From Zygaena filipendulae (lineage: Eukaryota > Arthropoda > Insecta > Lepidoptera > Zygaenidae): DNA of 64,000 nt. Location of the stretch: positions 7,998,001-8,062,000 of the forward strand of contig OU015665.1 of assembly GCA_907165275.2 (NCBI GenBank), read 5' to 3'. The position numbers and the translations under genes were made by a program. Under the pieces are notes generated by a model. The model was given only the letters and a program-made list of their open reading frames with translations, ran no database searches and was not told the DNA's origin. Below, piece by piece: positions 31,241 through 43,030 of this stretch (position 1 is the stretch's first letter; each line of letters opens with the position of its first letter).

Positions 31241-31634
31241 GTAGGTATTAGTTGCAAGCCAGGAATGTTGGTGACGATAGTGAATTACTAAGCAGAGACC
31301 AGGGACACTATCGAAGCTAGCCTACAGTGAGGTATGATAAGAATGGTAACAGAATGTAAGATAGAGAACAAATCGGAGAAGTTTCATATAGACTAGACTT
31401 CAGATGAAAAAATAATTGGAGATAAAAAAGTTCCAAGCTTAGATTTAAAGAAGCCATAAAATGTTGCAAATAGTGACTCAACTAAATGAATGGACGCATT
31501 CAACACACTGGCATCTCAGTCTCGGTCGAGACTGACTGCACGAGAACAAAATAACGACCAAAATAGAAGCATTCATGTGCATTGTGCATAATATACTGAT
31601 ATATGCAAAAAGACATATTAAAATGAGAGAGTTA

Positions 31635-31731
31635 CCTTACTAATATTATAAATGCAAAAGATGAGTTTGTTTGTTTGTTACGCTTTCACACCTCAACAGC
31701 TCAACGGATTAAAATTTGTATACACGTGGTT
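31635..31731 (+). repeat. 5' half of a Helitron-like element, family H-A
   Basis: CTTACTAATATTATAAATGC, then TTTGTTTGTTTGTTACGC and 'tcaacggattaaaattt'. Ends abruptly; the 3' hairpin is missing. Confidence 0.6.
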
Positions 31732-31904
31732 AGGGTCTACTTATAGACAGATTAGTTTTGCTTTTGAAGTTAGAATCATAGAAATTATGATGAGTTTTCA
31801 AATAAAGAAACTCTTGTTTCGTGGATTTTGGTAATTCAACCCCTGATATGAAAAGACCCCAATCAAAATAAAAAAATATTTCAATAATAATCTTTGCTAT
31901 TTTA

Positions 31905-31990
31905 AAATATGTGAATGTGCGTTTGTTTCTTTGTTACGCTTTATAGTTAACCGATCGTCATGAAATTTTGCATACACTTTGACATAGGGT
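31905..31990 (+). repeat. Internal fragment of a Helitron-like element, family H-A
   Basis: Contains TTTGTTACGCTTTATAG, 'accgatcgtcatgaaatttt' and 'gacatagggta', without either terminus. Confidence 0.55.
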
Positions 31991-33033
31991 ATCTAATATA
32001 CTTCCTTCTGACTACATGCGGAGTATTATGGAATCTAATAATAATATTATTAGATTACGATAAATAGTGACATCACTAAATTGGTCGTCTCCAAGTTATG
32101 TCTGAGTCACATTGACACAATTACTCATAATAACCGCTGATAATGTTACAAAATCTAATCAAATATCCGAAATACTGATCGCAATCTTTTCATCACGGTT
32201 ATCGTGGTTATTACGGTTATTATGGCCTATCTTACTTGACTTGTGAATAATCTTATCTACCTACTAAGTACTAAAAGCATGGAGGACGACGTCGTCCTCC
32301 ACGACTAAAAGTATAGAAAAAGTACGTCCAAAAATTTACATAACCCCGTTGAAGTAGATAAAATTACTTTATCGTTGTGATGGATAACTTAAACTTGAAT
32401 ATATTAAATTTATTTGCATTTTATACATTATTTTTTTTTGTAATGGAAGACTAATTTCCAACTCTATGTGAATTATTGTCAATTGAAATTTGGCCGGACA
32501 ACTCATTTTATCATTCAAAGGTAGTTCATTCATCACCATAAATTATTTACACTGTACCTAGTATAAGGAAAATACTAAATATTATAATATATAAGTAAAC
32601 ATACTATAATATAATTCCTTAACCATCTTAAAAGAATGTAGGCATATTTATTATATTGTATTAGCAATAATAATTGTACCCATATAATAATTATTATGAC
32701 AAATGCCAAGTGAAATCCACAGCATTGAAATTGAAACAGAGAAAACAATAGGAATGTATTTAAATGTACAACCAAACTTACAATATTATTGTGTAGGTAC
32801 AAACAGACAATATGATGAATTTTATTAATTTGTTTCTAATACCTAGTCACAGTGTTACGTGTTTGGTATCACGTATGTCCATGGATATTGTTTTTCTATA
32901 AAAGTAATGTAACTTGCAATTTTTTTCAGTCTTATGTATGACTCACACTCTACCTCACTTTTTATTGGTATTTTTATCATTGATTTAATAATAATGAATA
33001 ACAATAAAAACTAAGATACTCAATACCCTTTAT
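31991..33033. other. Unannotated stretch with a perfect palindrome
   Basis: Holds an A+T-rich inverted repeat near 32033-32057 and the perfect 20-bp palindrome at 32281-32300. No gene supported. Confidence 0.5.
32281..32300. repeat. Perfect 20-bp G+C-rich palindrome
   Basis: GGAGGACGAC followed directly by its exact complement GTCGTCCTCC, within very A+T-rich DNA. It could extrude a cruciform or be a dimeric binding site; function unknown. Confidence 0.6.
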
Positions 33034-33216
33034 TCCCACTAATATTATAAATGCGAAAGTAACTTTGTCTGTATGTTACGCTTTCTCGCCATCATCATGA
33101 AATTTTCTATACACATTATACGTTGTCAGGGGTACAGAGCAGGACATAAGGTTTTTTCCCGCGATTCCTGCGGGAATTCCCAACCTATCGTGGGTCAAAC
33201 CGCGGGGAACAGCTAT
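33034..33216 (+). mobile_element. Helitron-like element, family H-A
   Basis: Starts T|TCCCACTAATATTATAAATG and ends ACCGCGGGGAACAGCTAT. The 3' hairpin is decayed (CGTGGGTCAAACCGCGG). 183 bp. Confidence 0.75.
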
Positions 33217-34184
33217 TTTTAATAATAATTACAACGTCGTCGATACATCTTTACAACGTCCTATAGATATAACATTGATTGATCTCTAGTCTCTACTGTT
33301 TCGCTCTCGTTGTTCTCATAACCATAAAGAGAACAAATAGGTACCTACTCTATATTCTATGCTCTTATTAAGTAGGCATTTGGGGAGATTGTATAACAAA
33401 ATACTCACACATCAATTTTTATTTTCCGCTAAAACTTCGCATAAACAATTTACTGATAACCATATAATTAATATAGATACAGGATTGCATTTAACACACG
33501 CAGAGCTATGTAATTTCAAGTGTGGTGGAACCACGCACATTCGGTAGATTTTATGCTTAAATAAAACTATTGTAGGTATGTGTATTGTCTCTATGCAGAT
33601 AACTAATACCTATAGGTAGTAGGTACGTATACTTACGAAACTTTATTTAGATAGATAGTAGATATTATAATTATTACATTACAATTTGTTGCTACGTTAA
33701 AGGTAGAATTTGTAATATTGTAATATTGATGATATTGTACAAAGTGTATTACAACAACTTAACAACGTCTACTATTCCTTTTTTTTGCATTGTGTAATCA
33801 TTATCTATAATCATCGTAATAAATCGGTGACATAATAATATTACATCATATTACATTTGTATTTATTTTGTATTCTGGCGCCAATATGGTTCATTATGTA
33901 TTATTTTTTTGTCACGACCCCCACAGTGGCAACAGCATAGCATGGGCAAGGGTCACTGAATCTTTGTTCCAAGTAGTTCATATGGTTTGGCAAAACAAAG
34001 TTTTTTTCTTTCTTTCTTGTTTTTTTAAATCTTGGCGCCAGAAATTCAAACAAAAAGTATGACCCCATAATTTAACACAACTCTCGGGGTCTCAATATAC
34101 GCTTATGTATTTTAATTGATTTATAAGCAGTGACGGTAAGATTTAAGTACAAATCCTTTGCAAGATTTACGTATTAATCATCTA
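33217..34184. other. Unannotated stretch
   Basis: No ORF with a recognisable domain, and no repeat I can name. Confidence 0.5.
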
Positions 34185-34397
34185 TCTACACTAATATTAT
34201 AAAGAGGTTAAGTTGTGAGTTTGTGAGTTGTGAGTTTGTACGTTGTAGGGGCAATCGCTGGATCTACTGAACCGGATTTTAAAATTCTTAAAATAATAGG
34301 AAGCTAAGGCAGTCCTGAGTGACATAGGGAATTTTTATCCCGAAATTCCCACGGGAACTCTGAAATTACCGCGGGTAAAACCGTGGGGGACAGCAAG
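34185..34397 (+). mobile_element. Helitron-like element, family H-A'
   Basis: A|TCTACACTAATATTATAAAG start; 'gttgtaggggcaatcgctgg' and 'gagtgacatagggaa' in the body; 3' end ACCGTGGGGGACAGCAAG, where CAAG replaces CTAG. Closest to the inverted pair at 29853/30111. Confidence 0.75.
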
Positions 34398-34480
34398 TAC
34401 AATTTAAAATATGTAGAGTTACTTTACTCATTGATATGGGAGGCAGTTTCACCACCCGCGTCTTCTACGAAATTCTACGA

Positions 34481-34885
34481 ATGGAATGGAATGGAATGGA
34501 ATGGAATGGAATGGAATGGAATGGAATGGAATGGAATGGAATGGAATGGAATGGAATGGAATGGAATGGAATGGAATGGAATGGAATGGAATGGAATGGA
34601 ATGGAATGGAATGGAATGGAATGGAATGGAATGGAATGGAATGGAATGGAATGGAATGGAATGGAATGGAATGGAATGGAATGGAATGGAATGGAATGGA
34701 ATGGAATGGAATGGAATGGAATGGAATGGAATGGAATGGAATGGAATGGAATGGAATGGAATGGAATGGAATGGAATGGAATGGAATGGAATGGAATGGA
34801 ATGGAATGGAATGGAATGGAATGGAATGGAATGGAATGGAATGGAATGGAATGGAATGGAATGGAATGGAATGGAATGGAATGGA
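34481..34885. repeat. (GGAAT)n pentanucleotide satellite array
   Basis: About 81 uninterrupted units of ATGGA/GGAAT over 405 bp. I see no interruption. At the right edge the unit changes to ATAGA for a few copies (34886-34902) and then joins a minus-strand retroposon 3' end. The array reads open in all frames (for example Met-Glu-Trp-Asn-Gly repeats), which is a property of the repeat and not a gene. Confidence 0.97.
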
Positions 34886-35010
34886 ATAGAATAGAATAGA
34901 ATAAACTTTATTGTACACCAAAATAATGTTACAGTGTGTTTACAAAAACTTATAACTAAAGGCATACAGAAGGCGGTTTTATCGCTTTACTGGCGATCTC
35001 TTCCAGACAA
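34886..35010 (-). repeat. 3' end of a retroposon with (ATTCT)n tail
   Basis: On the minus strand: GGTTGTCTGGAAGAGATCGC, a small hairpin (CGCCAGTAAAGCG), TTGGTGTACAATAAAGTTTA and then (TTCTA)n. The first motif belongs to a retroposon 3' end that is very common in Lepidoptera. The tail passes into the (GGAAT)n array. The upstream body (35011-35120) is not recognisable. Confidence 0.65.
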
Positions 35011-35120
35011 CCTTTATATACCTATAGGTATTTTTAGAAATAAGACAAAAGCTTTGCTTATAGCTTCCATACTATGTCCAATATGTAACGAGGCGGCCGT
35101 ATGCCACTCGTTATGATATC

Positions 35121-35549
35121 CCGCCTCATTTCTAATATTTGTTATTTATTTTTTAATCTGTTCCTTTTATATTTAAACTTTTTACTTTTTTGACAGAACT
35201 AGATACGATTTGAAGAATACAAAAGCTCTAATATAGTAAAATTTATCTTTTATTATTTTTATTTGAGCTAGCCGAAACCGACAAATATATCTACTTTAAT
35301 AGTTATAATTAACTGTTCACTCAATTCATAATAAAATTTTACAACTACATATTTTAAAACCTCTTATAAAATGAAAGTAATTAATTTTACGACTCTGAAA
35401 TGTTTATTTTAGTCCATATTTTATTCTGTCATGTTTATAATGTGCGGATTAATGTCGATGGCCAATAAAAGACACGTCGCATCTAATATTCAAAGCAGTC
35501 GTAAAATTAAATCCATAGCTAAAGCTAGGCATTCTACTTTCATAAAACT
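35121..35549. other. Unannotated A+T-rich stretch
   Basis: Nothing supported. Confidence 0.5.
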
Positions 35550-35778
35550 GGGCCCTTATTCACTATGACCAACAACATTCCTTGCCGATAACGCGCGTCC
35601 CAAAAACGCAATCCCAAACGTTCTAGATATCAAAATATTAGAAGTTATTATTCTGTATGCCATAAGAAACGATTTAAATGTATTTTTTGGAGTAAAATTT
35701 CTTTGATTACGAGGGAAAGAGAATTTTACGGTGTCTTATCTAAACGCGACGTGTTATGGTCATAGTGAATAAGGGTCC
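35550..35778. mobile_element. MITE with GGGCCCTTATTCACTATGAC ends, copy 1
   Basis: Left end GGGCCCTTATTCACTATGAC; right end is the complement of GGACCCTTATTCACTATGAC. The inner edges carry AACAACATTCCTTG (left) and the complement of ATAACACGTCGCG (right), exactly the two inner edges of the copy at 62345-62546 in the reverse orientation. Non-coding, 229 bp. It abuts the 3' end of a Helitron-like copy. Confidence 0.8.
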
Positions 35779-35990
35779 AGCTGTTTCCCGCGGTCTCACC
35801 TGCGGTAATTTTCGAGTTCCCGCGGGAATTCCGGTTTACAATATAGCTTATGCTATTCATGGACAATGTTGTATTCTAACGGTGAAATAATTTTTGACAT
35901 CGATCCAGTATAAGTACCTACTTTTTGAGTTAAATCATAACAAACAAACAAACAAAAAATCCAGTCTTTCCTGTATTAAATATTAATATA
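35779..35990 (-). mobile_element. Helitron-like element, family H-A
   Basis: Starts at its 3' terminus (AGCTGTTTCCCGCGG) directly next to the MITE at 35550-35778, with the hairpin CCGCGGTCTCACCTGCGG and the (CAAA)n stretch at 35940-35956. It is most like the copy at 5841-6044. Confidence 0.7.
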
Positions 35991-36812
35991 AAAAGACTGT
36001 GGTGAAGTTATAACTGTTTGTATAAGCACAGATAATATAATAATATAATAGTAGTACATACGTAGAGAGATGTTCTGAGTCAACTTAGAAAACAAGATTT
36101 AAAAATATTCCCAAAAAAGTGGTGTGGTTTGACTTGATTTAATTGGCCTACATTCAACAATAGAATACAACTTTCCTATTAGGTATTTACTTTCATATTA
36201 ATTCAATTAATTTACGAATGTTTATAAAATATATTTGCTTATTGGTTTTAAACTTTCGTTATAAGTAAAAAACTTTGTTATGTTATTCTTATTAACGCCA
36301 TCATCGATATTTGAGACTGACTTGAAACGAAGCATAGCCGCTGAAGTAAGAAAAACAAACTATAAATCACTGACAGACGACAAAAAAACAAGTATGTACA
36401 TATGCGCGCCACTAATCGCTTGAATGCATTTTCGAAGCTACCTGTTTTTATAAGACAGATCCTCAGACTTCATCAGTGTCAACTTCGGATTAGGTACGCG
36501 TTATTTAGGGAGACAGTCAAGACTAGTTTTTATACGAATTCAATCGATTTTTTCTCAAACTACGGCCGCTTTTTAATATAAAACACAAAATATACCTGCA
36601 TAAATATATGTTTTCTTATGCCGCGAATACTAAAATTACATTCGCGATATACATATAGGTATATTTAGTTACGTTTTTTATCTATTATCTACATGTAAGC
36701 GTACATAGGCACATAGCTATTCAAAGCAATTTTCATTAGATATACCCACTAGTTACGATTGAGGGCAAGTGGTTTTGTTGTTTTTTAGATGTTTTAAATA
36801 ATTTTGCTTTCA
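35991..36812. other. Unannotated stretch
   Basis: No recognised gene or repeat. Confidence 0.5.
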
Positions 36813-36817
36813 TAATT

Positions 36818-37131
36818 GGGTATTCTCCAAGGTATGAAAATGAAAATTCTAATTAGTCCGTCGGTTAGAAAATAAAAAAATAATAAACACGTATTTTTTG
36901 CTTTTTCAAATGAATGAAAATAAACAGCACATTAAAGTTTAGGGTGGCGGCCTGGCGACGTCAATATTCAGTATAAGACCCATACAAACTGCACCGGGGT
37001 GTGACGTCACGTGAAATTTTAACTCAATGTATCACCGTTATTTTTTGATTACATAAAAAAGAAAAAATTCGTGTCCAATATTTTTTATTAATCTGCACGA
37101 TGAAATAAAAAAAACTTTTTTGTCAAGTAGC
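36818..37131. mobile_element. CRE-bearing palindromic MITE, copy 2
   Basis: GGGTATTCTCC start and GTCAAGTAGC end, flanked by TAATT on both sides (36813-36817 and 37132-37136), a clear 5-bp target duplication. AGTCCGTC lies inside the left end; the mirror site at the right is decayed (ACGATGAAA). One perfect TGACGTCA is at 37002-37009; the partner is CGACGTCA near 36957. Confidence 0.82.
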
Positions 37132-37290
37132 TAATTAGAATAGCTCTACATTTTTATGACAACCAGCTTAACCCTGCGAACATTTCGCACAATAGAATGT
37201 AAACAATCTGACAGCTGTCGTGTTAGTTAAACAGATTGTTATTAGATGGTGCCTCCTACATGTTACTTGAATATATTATTTTATTAGGAA

Positions 37291-37480
37291 CTAGCTGTGC
37301 CCGGCGGTTTCACCCGCGTGGGTTCCGGAATTCCCGCAGGTACTATTTTTTTCTAAAATAAAAGTAGCCTAAGTTACTCCTTATAACATCATCTAACTGC
37401 CAGTGAAAGTCTCGTTAAAATCGGTCCAGCCGTATCAGAGATTAGCCATAACGACAGACAGACAGACAGAAAAAAAATTT
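37291..37480 (-). mobile_element. Helitron-like element, family H-B
   Basis: CTAG at 37291-37294, hairpin GGCGGTTTCACCCGCG, 'cagtgaaagtctcgttaaa' and a (CAGA)n stretch at about 37455-37470. 5' end not clear. Confidence 0.72.
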
Positions 37481-37684
37481 AAAAATTGATTTATTTATGT
37501 ACCCAAATAACGTTTGTACCTACTTTCGTATGCATTTAATGAAAGTTGTTAATTTGTAAATACAAACAGACACTTCAATATTATTTTAATGTAATATGTA
37601 GTATGTAGATGTATAGATGTAGATATAGAAAGGCTGCATCAACCGAAAATGAAAGCTAATTCTAATTAACAACTTTGTAATTCT

Positions 37685-37850
37685 TTTTAACAAAAACATT
37701 TATTTATTTATATTTATTTTATTTTAACTTTATGCTCATCACGGTACAAAGGTAGACTTAATGCCACAGTGGCATTCCCTGCCAGTCAACCTCTAGATAG
37801 TACTACAGAGAGTTCACTTGGCTGTGCATTTAAGAGATAATTTCAGTTGG
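37685..37850 (-). repeat. 3' end of a retroposon
   Basis: On the minus strand: TTGACTGGCAGGGAATGCC, 'taagtctacctttgtacc', GCATAAAGTTAAAATAAAAT and a (TAAA)n-like tail. This is the kind of 3' end seen in lepidopteran LINE/SINE copies. Body unknown. Confidence 0.5.
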
Positions 37851-37880
37851 TTTTTTGTTGACATTGGTAATTTAATAGTA

Positions 37881-38079
37881 ACCCTACTAATATTATAAAT
37901 GTGAAAGTGTGGATGTTTGGATGTTTAGATGTTTGGATGTTTGTTACTCAATAACACAAAAACGGCTGAACGGATTTGGATGAAATTTGGCATACGTGCA
38001 GGGGTGCAGAGAAGGACATAGGGTACTTTTTATCGCGGAATTCCCGCAGGAATACCATGACACCGCAGGCCACAGCTAG
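37881..38079 (+). mobile_element. Helitron-like element, family H-A variant
   Basis: ACCCTACTAATATTATAAATG start, repeats of GGATGTTT, 'tgcagagaaggacatagg' and a GGCCACAGCTAG|T end. The hairpin is much reduced (ACACCGCAGG). Confidence 0.72.
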
Positions 38080-40474
38080 TACCTAATAAATGCTTATTAA
38101 AACACATAAGGGAGGTGATGATCATGGTTGATGAGGAAACTTCACACCTCGCCAGTCGCCAGACATTAATCTCTTCTAAATAAAACAAACCGATCTTGAT
38201 GATTTCCAAGAAGGATTTCTGCGCAATCAAACACATGTTTTGTAAGTACGATATTTGACAATGTTCCCTCTAAGCAACTTTCAATTCTATTTCGGTGGGT
38301 TAAAGTTGAAAATGATCGTATTTAAACTAGTTATGTGTGTGCGTACGTGATTTGTCACCCCAAAGTCAACGTGACATAAATAAGAATGTTCCTTGGGAAC
38401 GGAGTCCCCTTAATAATCGTTTATACAATACGGGTAGAATGTCCAAACGGCATCTTTACAATTTTTGTTATTACACGATCACAAAGAGTTCTTTCCTTTA
38501 TTCGATAACGATTTTTATGGATTTGTCATATTTTATTACGAGTTTATAGCTAATAAAATTAGTTGTGACCCCGGACTAGAATAATGTCATACATATTTAT
38601 AATCTGTGCCCCGGGTTTCATATACATCTATGAAACAAAAAACCTTCGATTCACAATTTTTTGCTTCCTTTAAAATTTACAACAAACATTTTTTTTTTGT
38701 GGACAGCAATTCACTTATTTTAGGCATTGAAATATTATGTACATAATACATATAGGTACTTCAGTTATTTTAGGCTCCAATTTCTCACTATTCCTGTATT
38801 ATTATTTTTGGTTAATATAGTACGTCTACGTACCTACCTATTTGAATAAGACAAATTACACGTAGCTTGTCGGCACCGACGAATCTAAAGGGTTGCTTAG
38901 AAATAGCTTCGCACCGCAGCTTCGTGTTACAACAGTGATGAATAACTTTAAACTATTCACAAAAATATATAAACAGAAATAACCCTTCAAACTAATAACC
39001 TAAATGTATCTTTATGTCATAGGATTAAGCCGCATTGTACAACGAAATAAGACCTTTTGGAATTTGGAAGCCATCTTTGTTAAGTTCGTAAAAGTACCTC
39101 TCAGTCTCGACCATCCCTCAACTTACCTACTAATTTCAGGTTACTCATTTAAAATAGGTACAGCTACCGTTGATCATAACATAAATCAAGATTAACAAAG
39201 AAGCTAATAAGAAGTTATGTTGTATAAGCTTCAATAGAAATGTAACCCGAGAGATGTTCAAACAAAAATTTTCAAAATCTTATGGTAAAAAACTTTTAGT
39301 TTTTCTTCATTTTTAGAATCTATATAATAATAGTAATATAATAATAGATTTTGAGTATCTTGACAATTGTTCCCTCCATAAAAACCTTAAACCTTAAAAA
39401 AATTTAAGAAGAAAATAGCTAAGTTGGTTCAAATTTATAAGTGATGCGCTTATCAACGAACTACATTATTATGATTATTATAGAGATTAAACCAGACTCA
39501 TTATTCAGATCAGAAATATATAGGAACTATTCCATTATAATCGAAAAATTCTTAGTCTCTTGGTACGCATGAGCTGAATATCGGCATAAAAATGTTACGA
39601 AGTATCACAACAAAGAAAAATATATTTAATGACTGGTAAAAAACTTCAAAGAAGTTGAACTAGTTTTATGGTAACACTTATCATAATAACACCCCAAAAA
39701 AACTGGGCCAGTAACCCGAGAGCCGAGGTGTGGCGACAAAATTAGGTTAGCGTGTAGTGTAACAATTATTTTGTCATTACATGGAACTTTTGAATTCGAC
39801 GTGTACGTAATATTACTACAAGCTTATACCATTTGACTTACGATCATAACTGGTTCAACATAGGCATTAGAACTTCAAAACTAAACATATTATCATCACG
39901 ACTTCTTTTCCACGTCTTTACCCATGTGGAACCCATGTGGAATTTTTCATACTTTGACTTTTTCTTCTCAAAATTTATTATTTAAGCTATTCTAATGTAT
40001 GTAGTCTAAATAATTTAATAGGCAATTTTCTCGATATTTATAGCTTGGTTAAACGCGTTTCTGTTAAGTATTAAAGTTGCTCTACATCTAGCACGTGCGG
40101 TTCTATAAGATTAAACCATGGACAGTCGACCTGAAAAGAAGCATAACACTTTTGAAACCAGGCCTAACACCATCTCTTTTACAATATTATGAGGATGAAA
40201 TATCGACCTTGCGCATTGTGTATGAAATTGAATTTACAATAGAATATTTTATAGACTATTTTTATATAAGGTACAATGAATGGCAGTACAGATCTACAAC
40301 TTTCAAGAGTGTTAAACTTTTATTTTGTAGTCACAACCATACTATACAATCACAATAAAAAAATTGTGTAAAACTATAACAGATTTTTGTTTCTTTATAC
40401 ATATTCGAAACACAAAACCGCTCTTCCCACGAATAACTCCGTTGTGATGACTGATTGACTTAATGCTAGTATGC
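38080..40474. other. Long unannotated stretch
   Basis: About 2.4 kb of A+T-rich DNA. Frames at 38337-38549, 39004-39195 and 40095-40358 have no recognisable domain or supporting splice context. Confidence 0.45.
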
Positions 40475-40530
40475 AAGTATCGATGTATGTGGGGAGATCT
40501 TGATCAATGCGAGAGTGACGCGTTTTTATT
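40475..40530 (-). repeat. Fragment of the foldback family seen at 9138
   Basis: ATGTATGTGGGGAGATCTTG followed by 'atcaatgcgagagtg' aligns with 13795-13845 and with the complement of 9138-9170. Confidence 0.45.
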
Positions 40531-40663
40531 GTGCACACTAAAAAGTGTGCAAACTTGATATTTATTATTTACTTGATAGTAGATTACCCACAAATGGGAT
40601 TCCCTTGCGAACTTTGTTCCGGAAATAGAGGTTTCCTATCTAAATTCAGGATTAAAACAGCTT

Positions 40664-40705
40664 TCTGCAATAATAATAATAATCCACTTCACAACCACAG
40701 ATCAA
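40664..40705 (+). repeat. Short repeat shared with the SINE-like segment at 50070
   Basis: (AAT)n followed by CCACTTCACAACCACAGATC; nearly the same bases are at 50070-50105. It may be the terminus of that family. Confidence 0.5.
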
Positions 40706-42237
40706 TAAAAGAATAAGTATTATTTTGGAAGCTTTTCAAAGCTTAGTAACAAATAAACTATTCCTATTATAATATTAAGGTATAAATCAACACTTTCATC
40801 GCCATCTCTGAAAAATAAACTAATTATTTAAAGATTTTTATCGAACACAAAAAGTCCCAACATAACGCAACATTGATGGTGAACTTGTCTTGTTTTGAAC
40901 CAAACATGGCTGTGCAAGACATAAACATTTGAGAGCAGTGGACACCGCACCCTGAAGTAGCTTATTATTGATTTACCGGTTTTAATACCAATAATAAGAG
41001 CTCTATTTTGAACGGCCAATATTTGATCGGTTTTTTATGATCATGAGTGCGAGACGCGAGTGCGCGCACCTAAAAGATTTGATTTTCGAATTTCATACAT
41101 ATTTAATAGACAAATATATGTACCTACAACTATTACAACTTATTGTTAGTAATTTAGTAAACTGGAACAGAATAATCCGTGGATGAGACTATAAAATAAT
41201 GAAAAGCATTAAGAAAGGGTCTTCAAAATTCTACCCCTAAAGAGAAAAGTGTGGGTAAAAAGGGGTTATTTTTGTTATGGAACTAACGTACTTTAAAATA
41301 CGTCTTGCTAGCGCCTAGTGTGACGTAGTTGGTAGTAGAGGTTCACGCTCATCATATAGGTAAAATGTAAAAAACAAAAATTTGTAATAAGTTTGTAGCT
41401 TTATTATTAAATTTCGTGGTTGAACTCTTATTTTATTAGACGATTTCTCTTATCCCCAATTCTTATATCAGGTTGAAAGATTATTTATACTTAGGTTAGG
41501 TATGCTGAAATTCATGAAGGTGAAACCGACCGCGAGCATCAACTATAGTAGGTGTGTACGTAGTAGAAAACACCTTAGTAACTACTAACTACTTCTCACC
41601 AAACTTTCTTGTCGACCGACCGACAGATTGAATATTTTTATAATTTTAAATATATCCACTATCTGATTGTCCGATCAATGAAAAGGATTGCGTAACAGTA
41701 TTAGTTACCAAATATAAAATACAAGAAAAAAGTGTAGCGCCTGATTAAACTTTATTATCCTCAACGGCCTATAATTAGTATTCTGAGATTCTTATCGGAA
41801 CATTTCCAATATTGAATACAAAAACTCATATTTAACATCGAACTTCAACGAAACACCCACTTGGTAATCATAATATATCTTATTTTTAAAGCAATACGGT
41901 CCATATTCACATTGGAATATTAAAAAAAAAAAACACTAGAATAGATTAACTGTGTAAGAACTTCCGATTGTAGTTAAGTAGGTACTTATGGTGCGGTATT
42001 AATTTATGTAGGTATGTTTGGATAAATAAAATTAAAAGATAGTGTAACATAATAAAATTAATTTTCGATGGAAGGATACCGGCTATAAAAATTTTAATGA
42101 AAAATTAATTTATGACGGACTAATAATAAATACTATGGTTAGAAATGCGGTAATTAATTAAATTTGTCAAAAAATATTATTTTCTCTATTCTACTAATAT
42201 CTAAATTTCATAAATTTGTAATTATAAAATTAACAAT
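40706..42237. other. Unannotated stretch
   Basis: No supported gene or repeat. Confidence 0.5.
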
Positions 42238-42285
42238 GGTGGCTTTTGTTGTCCTTAATAAAATAAAATAAAAATAAACGTAAGT
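42238..42285 (+). repeat. Retroposon tail
   Basis: GGTGGCTTTTGTTGTCCTTA followed by ATAAAATAAAATAAAAATAA. This is a frequent 3' end of a lepidopteran retroposon, here with nothing recognisable in front of it. Confidence 0.45.
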
Positions 42286-42884
42286 CGCTTTCACATTTGG
42301 AGAAATGTGAACAGTGTGAAGAAAAGAAACTTTTTAGTTATCTTGTCCTATAACTTTTTATGAGGGTGTAAATTCCCGCCTTACTCATCGTATGACACAT
42401 TTAGGTCACCGATATGCACATGCAGTACTTAGTTATTACAAATATCACTTATTTGTTCGATATTTACAATATTCAACACGTACATTGTACATTTTCCAGC
42501 GAAATATAATTTTGTTTGGTTCTCTTAAGCTGCAGTGTTGGACTGTATTTTAATTAAATTTGTTATTTTTGGCGTCAAAACTCCAATCGCTGCTGGGGAG
42601 AGAATATTAGGTCGAACCACGCGTAGATTTAATTTTAGAATGCCTATCTCACAATTAGTCACCTACAGATCGTACAATGTTACTGTATTTTATTCCATTT
42701 ATTCTACATACAAATCGGTTTTAACTGACTCTAAATAAAAAATAAATCGTATTGAACTATTCAAATAAAAAAAATAAGTGATTTTTTTTTCTGTTTCCTA
42801 CAAACGTATTTTTATGTATATGGTTAGAATACAATAATTTTTTTAACAAGCTTTATTATGTAAGTTGGAAGGGATGAGAAAAAA

Positions 42885-43030
42885 CAAATAAGCCCAACCA
42901 CATCCCGGCTCCATCATCAGATCTCAGCCAGAGTCCAGATGACACTGCATTGCATTGTCGCCGAACTTACATAAACATGCCAAATAATCTAACGATTTAT
43001 AAATTTTGATGAAAAGTACGAACACAATGA
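42885..43030 (+). repeat. Interspersed repeat with 'agccca...ggctccat' core, copy 2
   Basis: AATAAGCCCAACCACATCCC, CGGCTCCATCATCAGATC and ATTGCATTGTCGCCGAACTT follow the order seen at 54245-54420. Termini not defined. Confidence 0.45.

Noticed and set aside
34481..34885. Human satellite II/III contamination
   Set aside because: The array is joined on both sides to insect repeats: a Helitron-like copy to the left and a lepidopteran-type retroposon 3' end to the right, with a graded ATAGA transition. An expansion in place is simpler.
34383..34965. Long open frames on both strands made of repeating Met-Glu-Trp-Asn-Gly or Phe-His-Ser-Ile-Pro
   Set aside because: They are translations of the (GGAAT)n array, which has no stop in several frames. 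Codon content follows the pentamer exactly.
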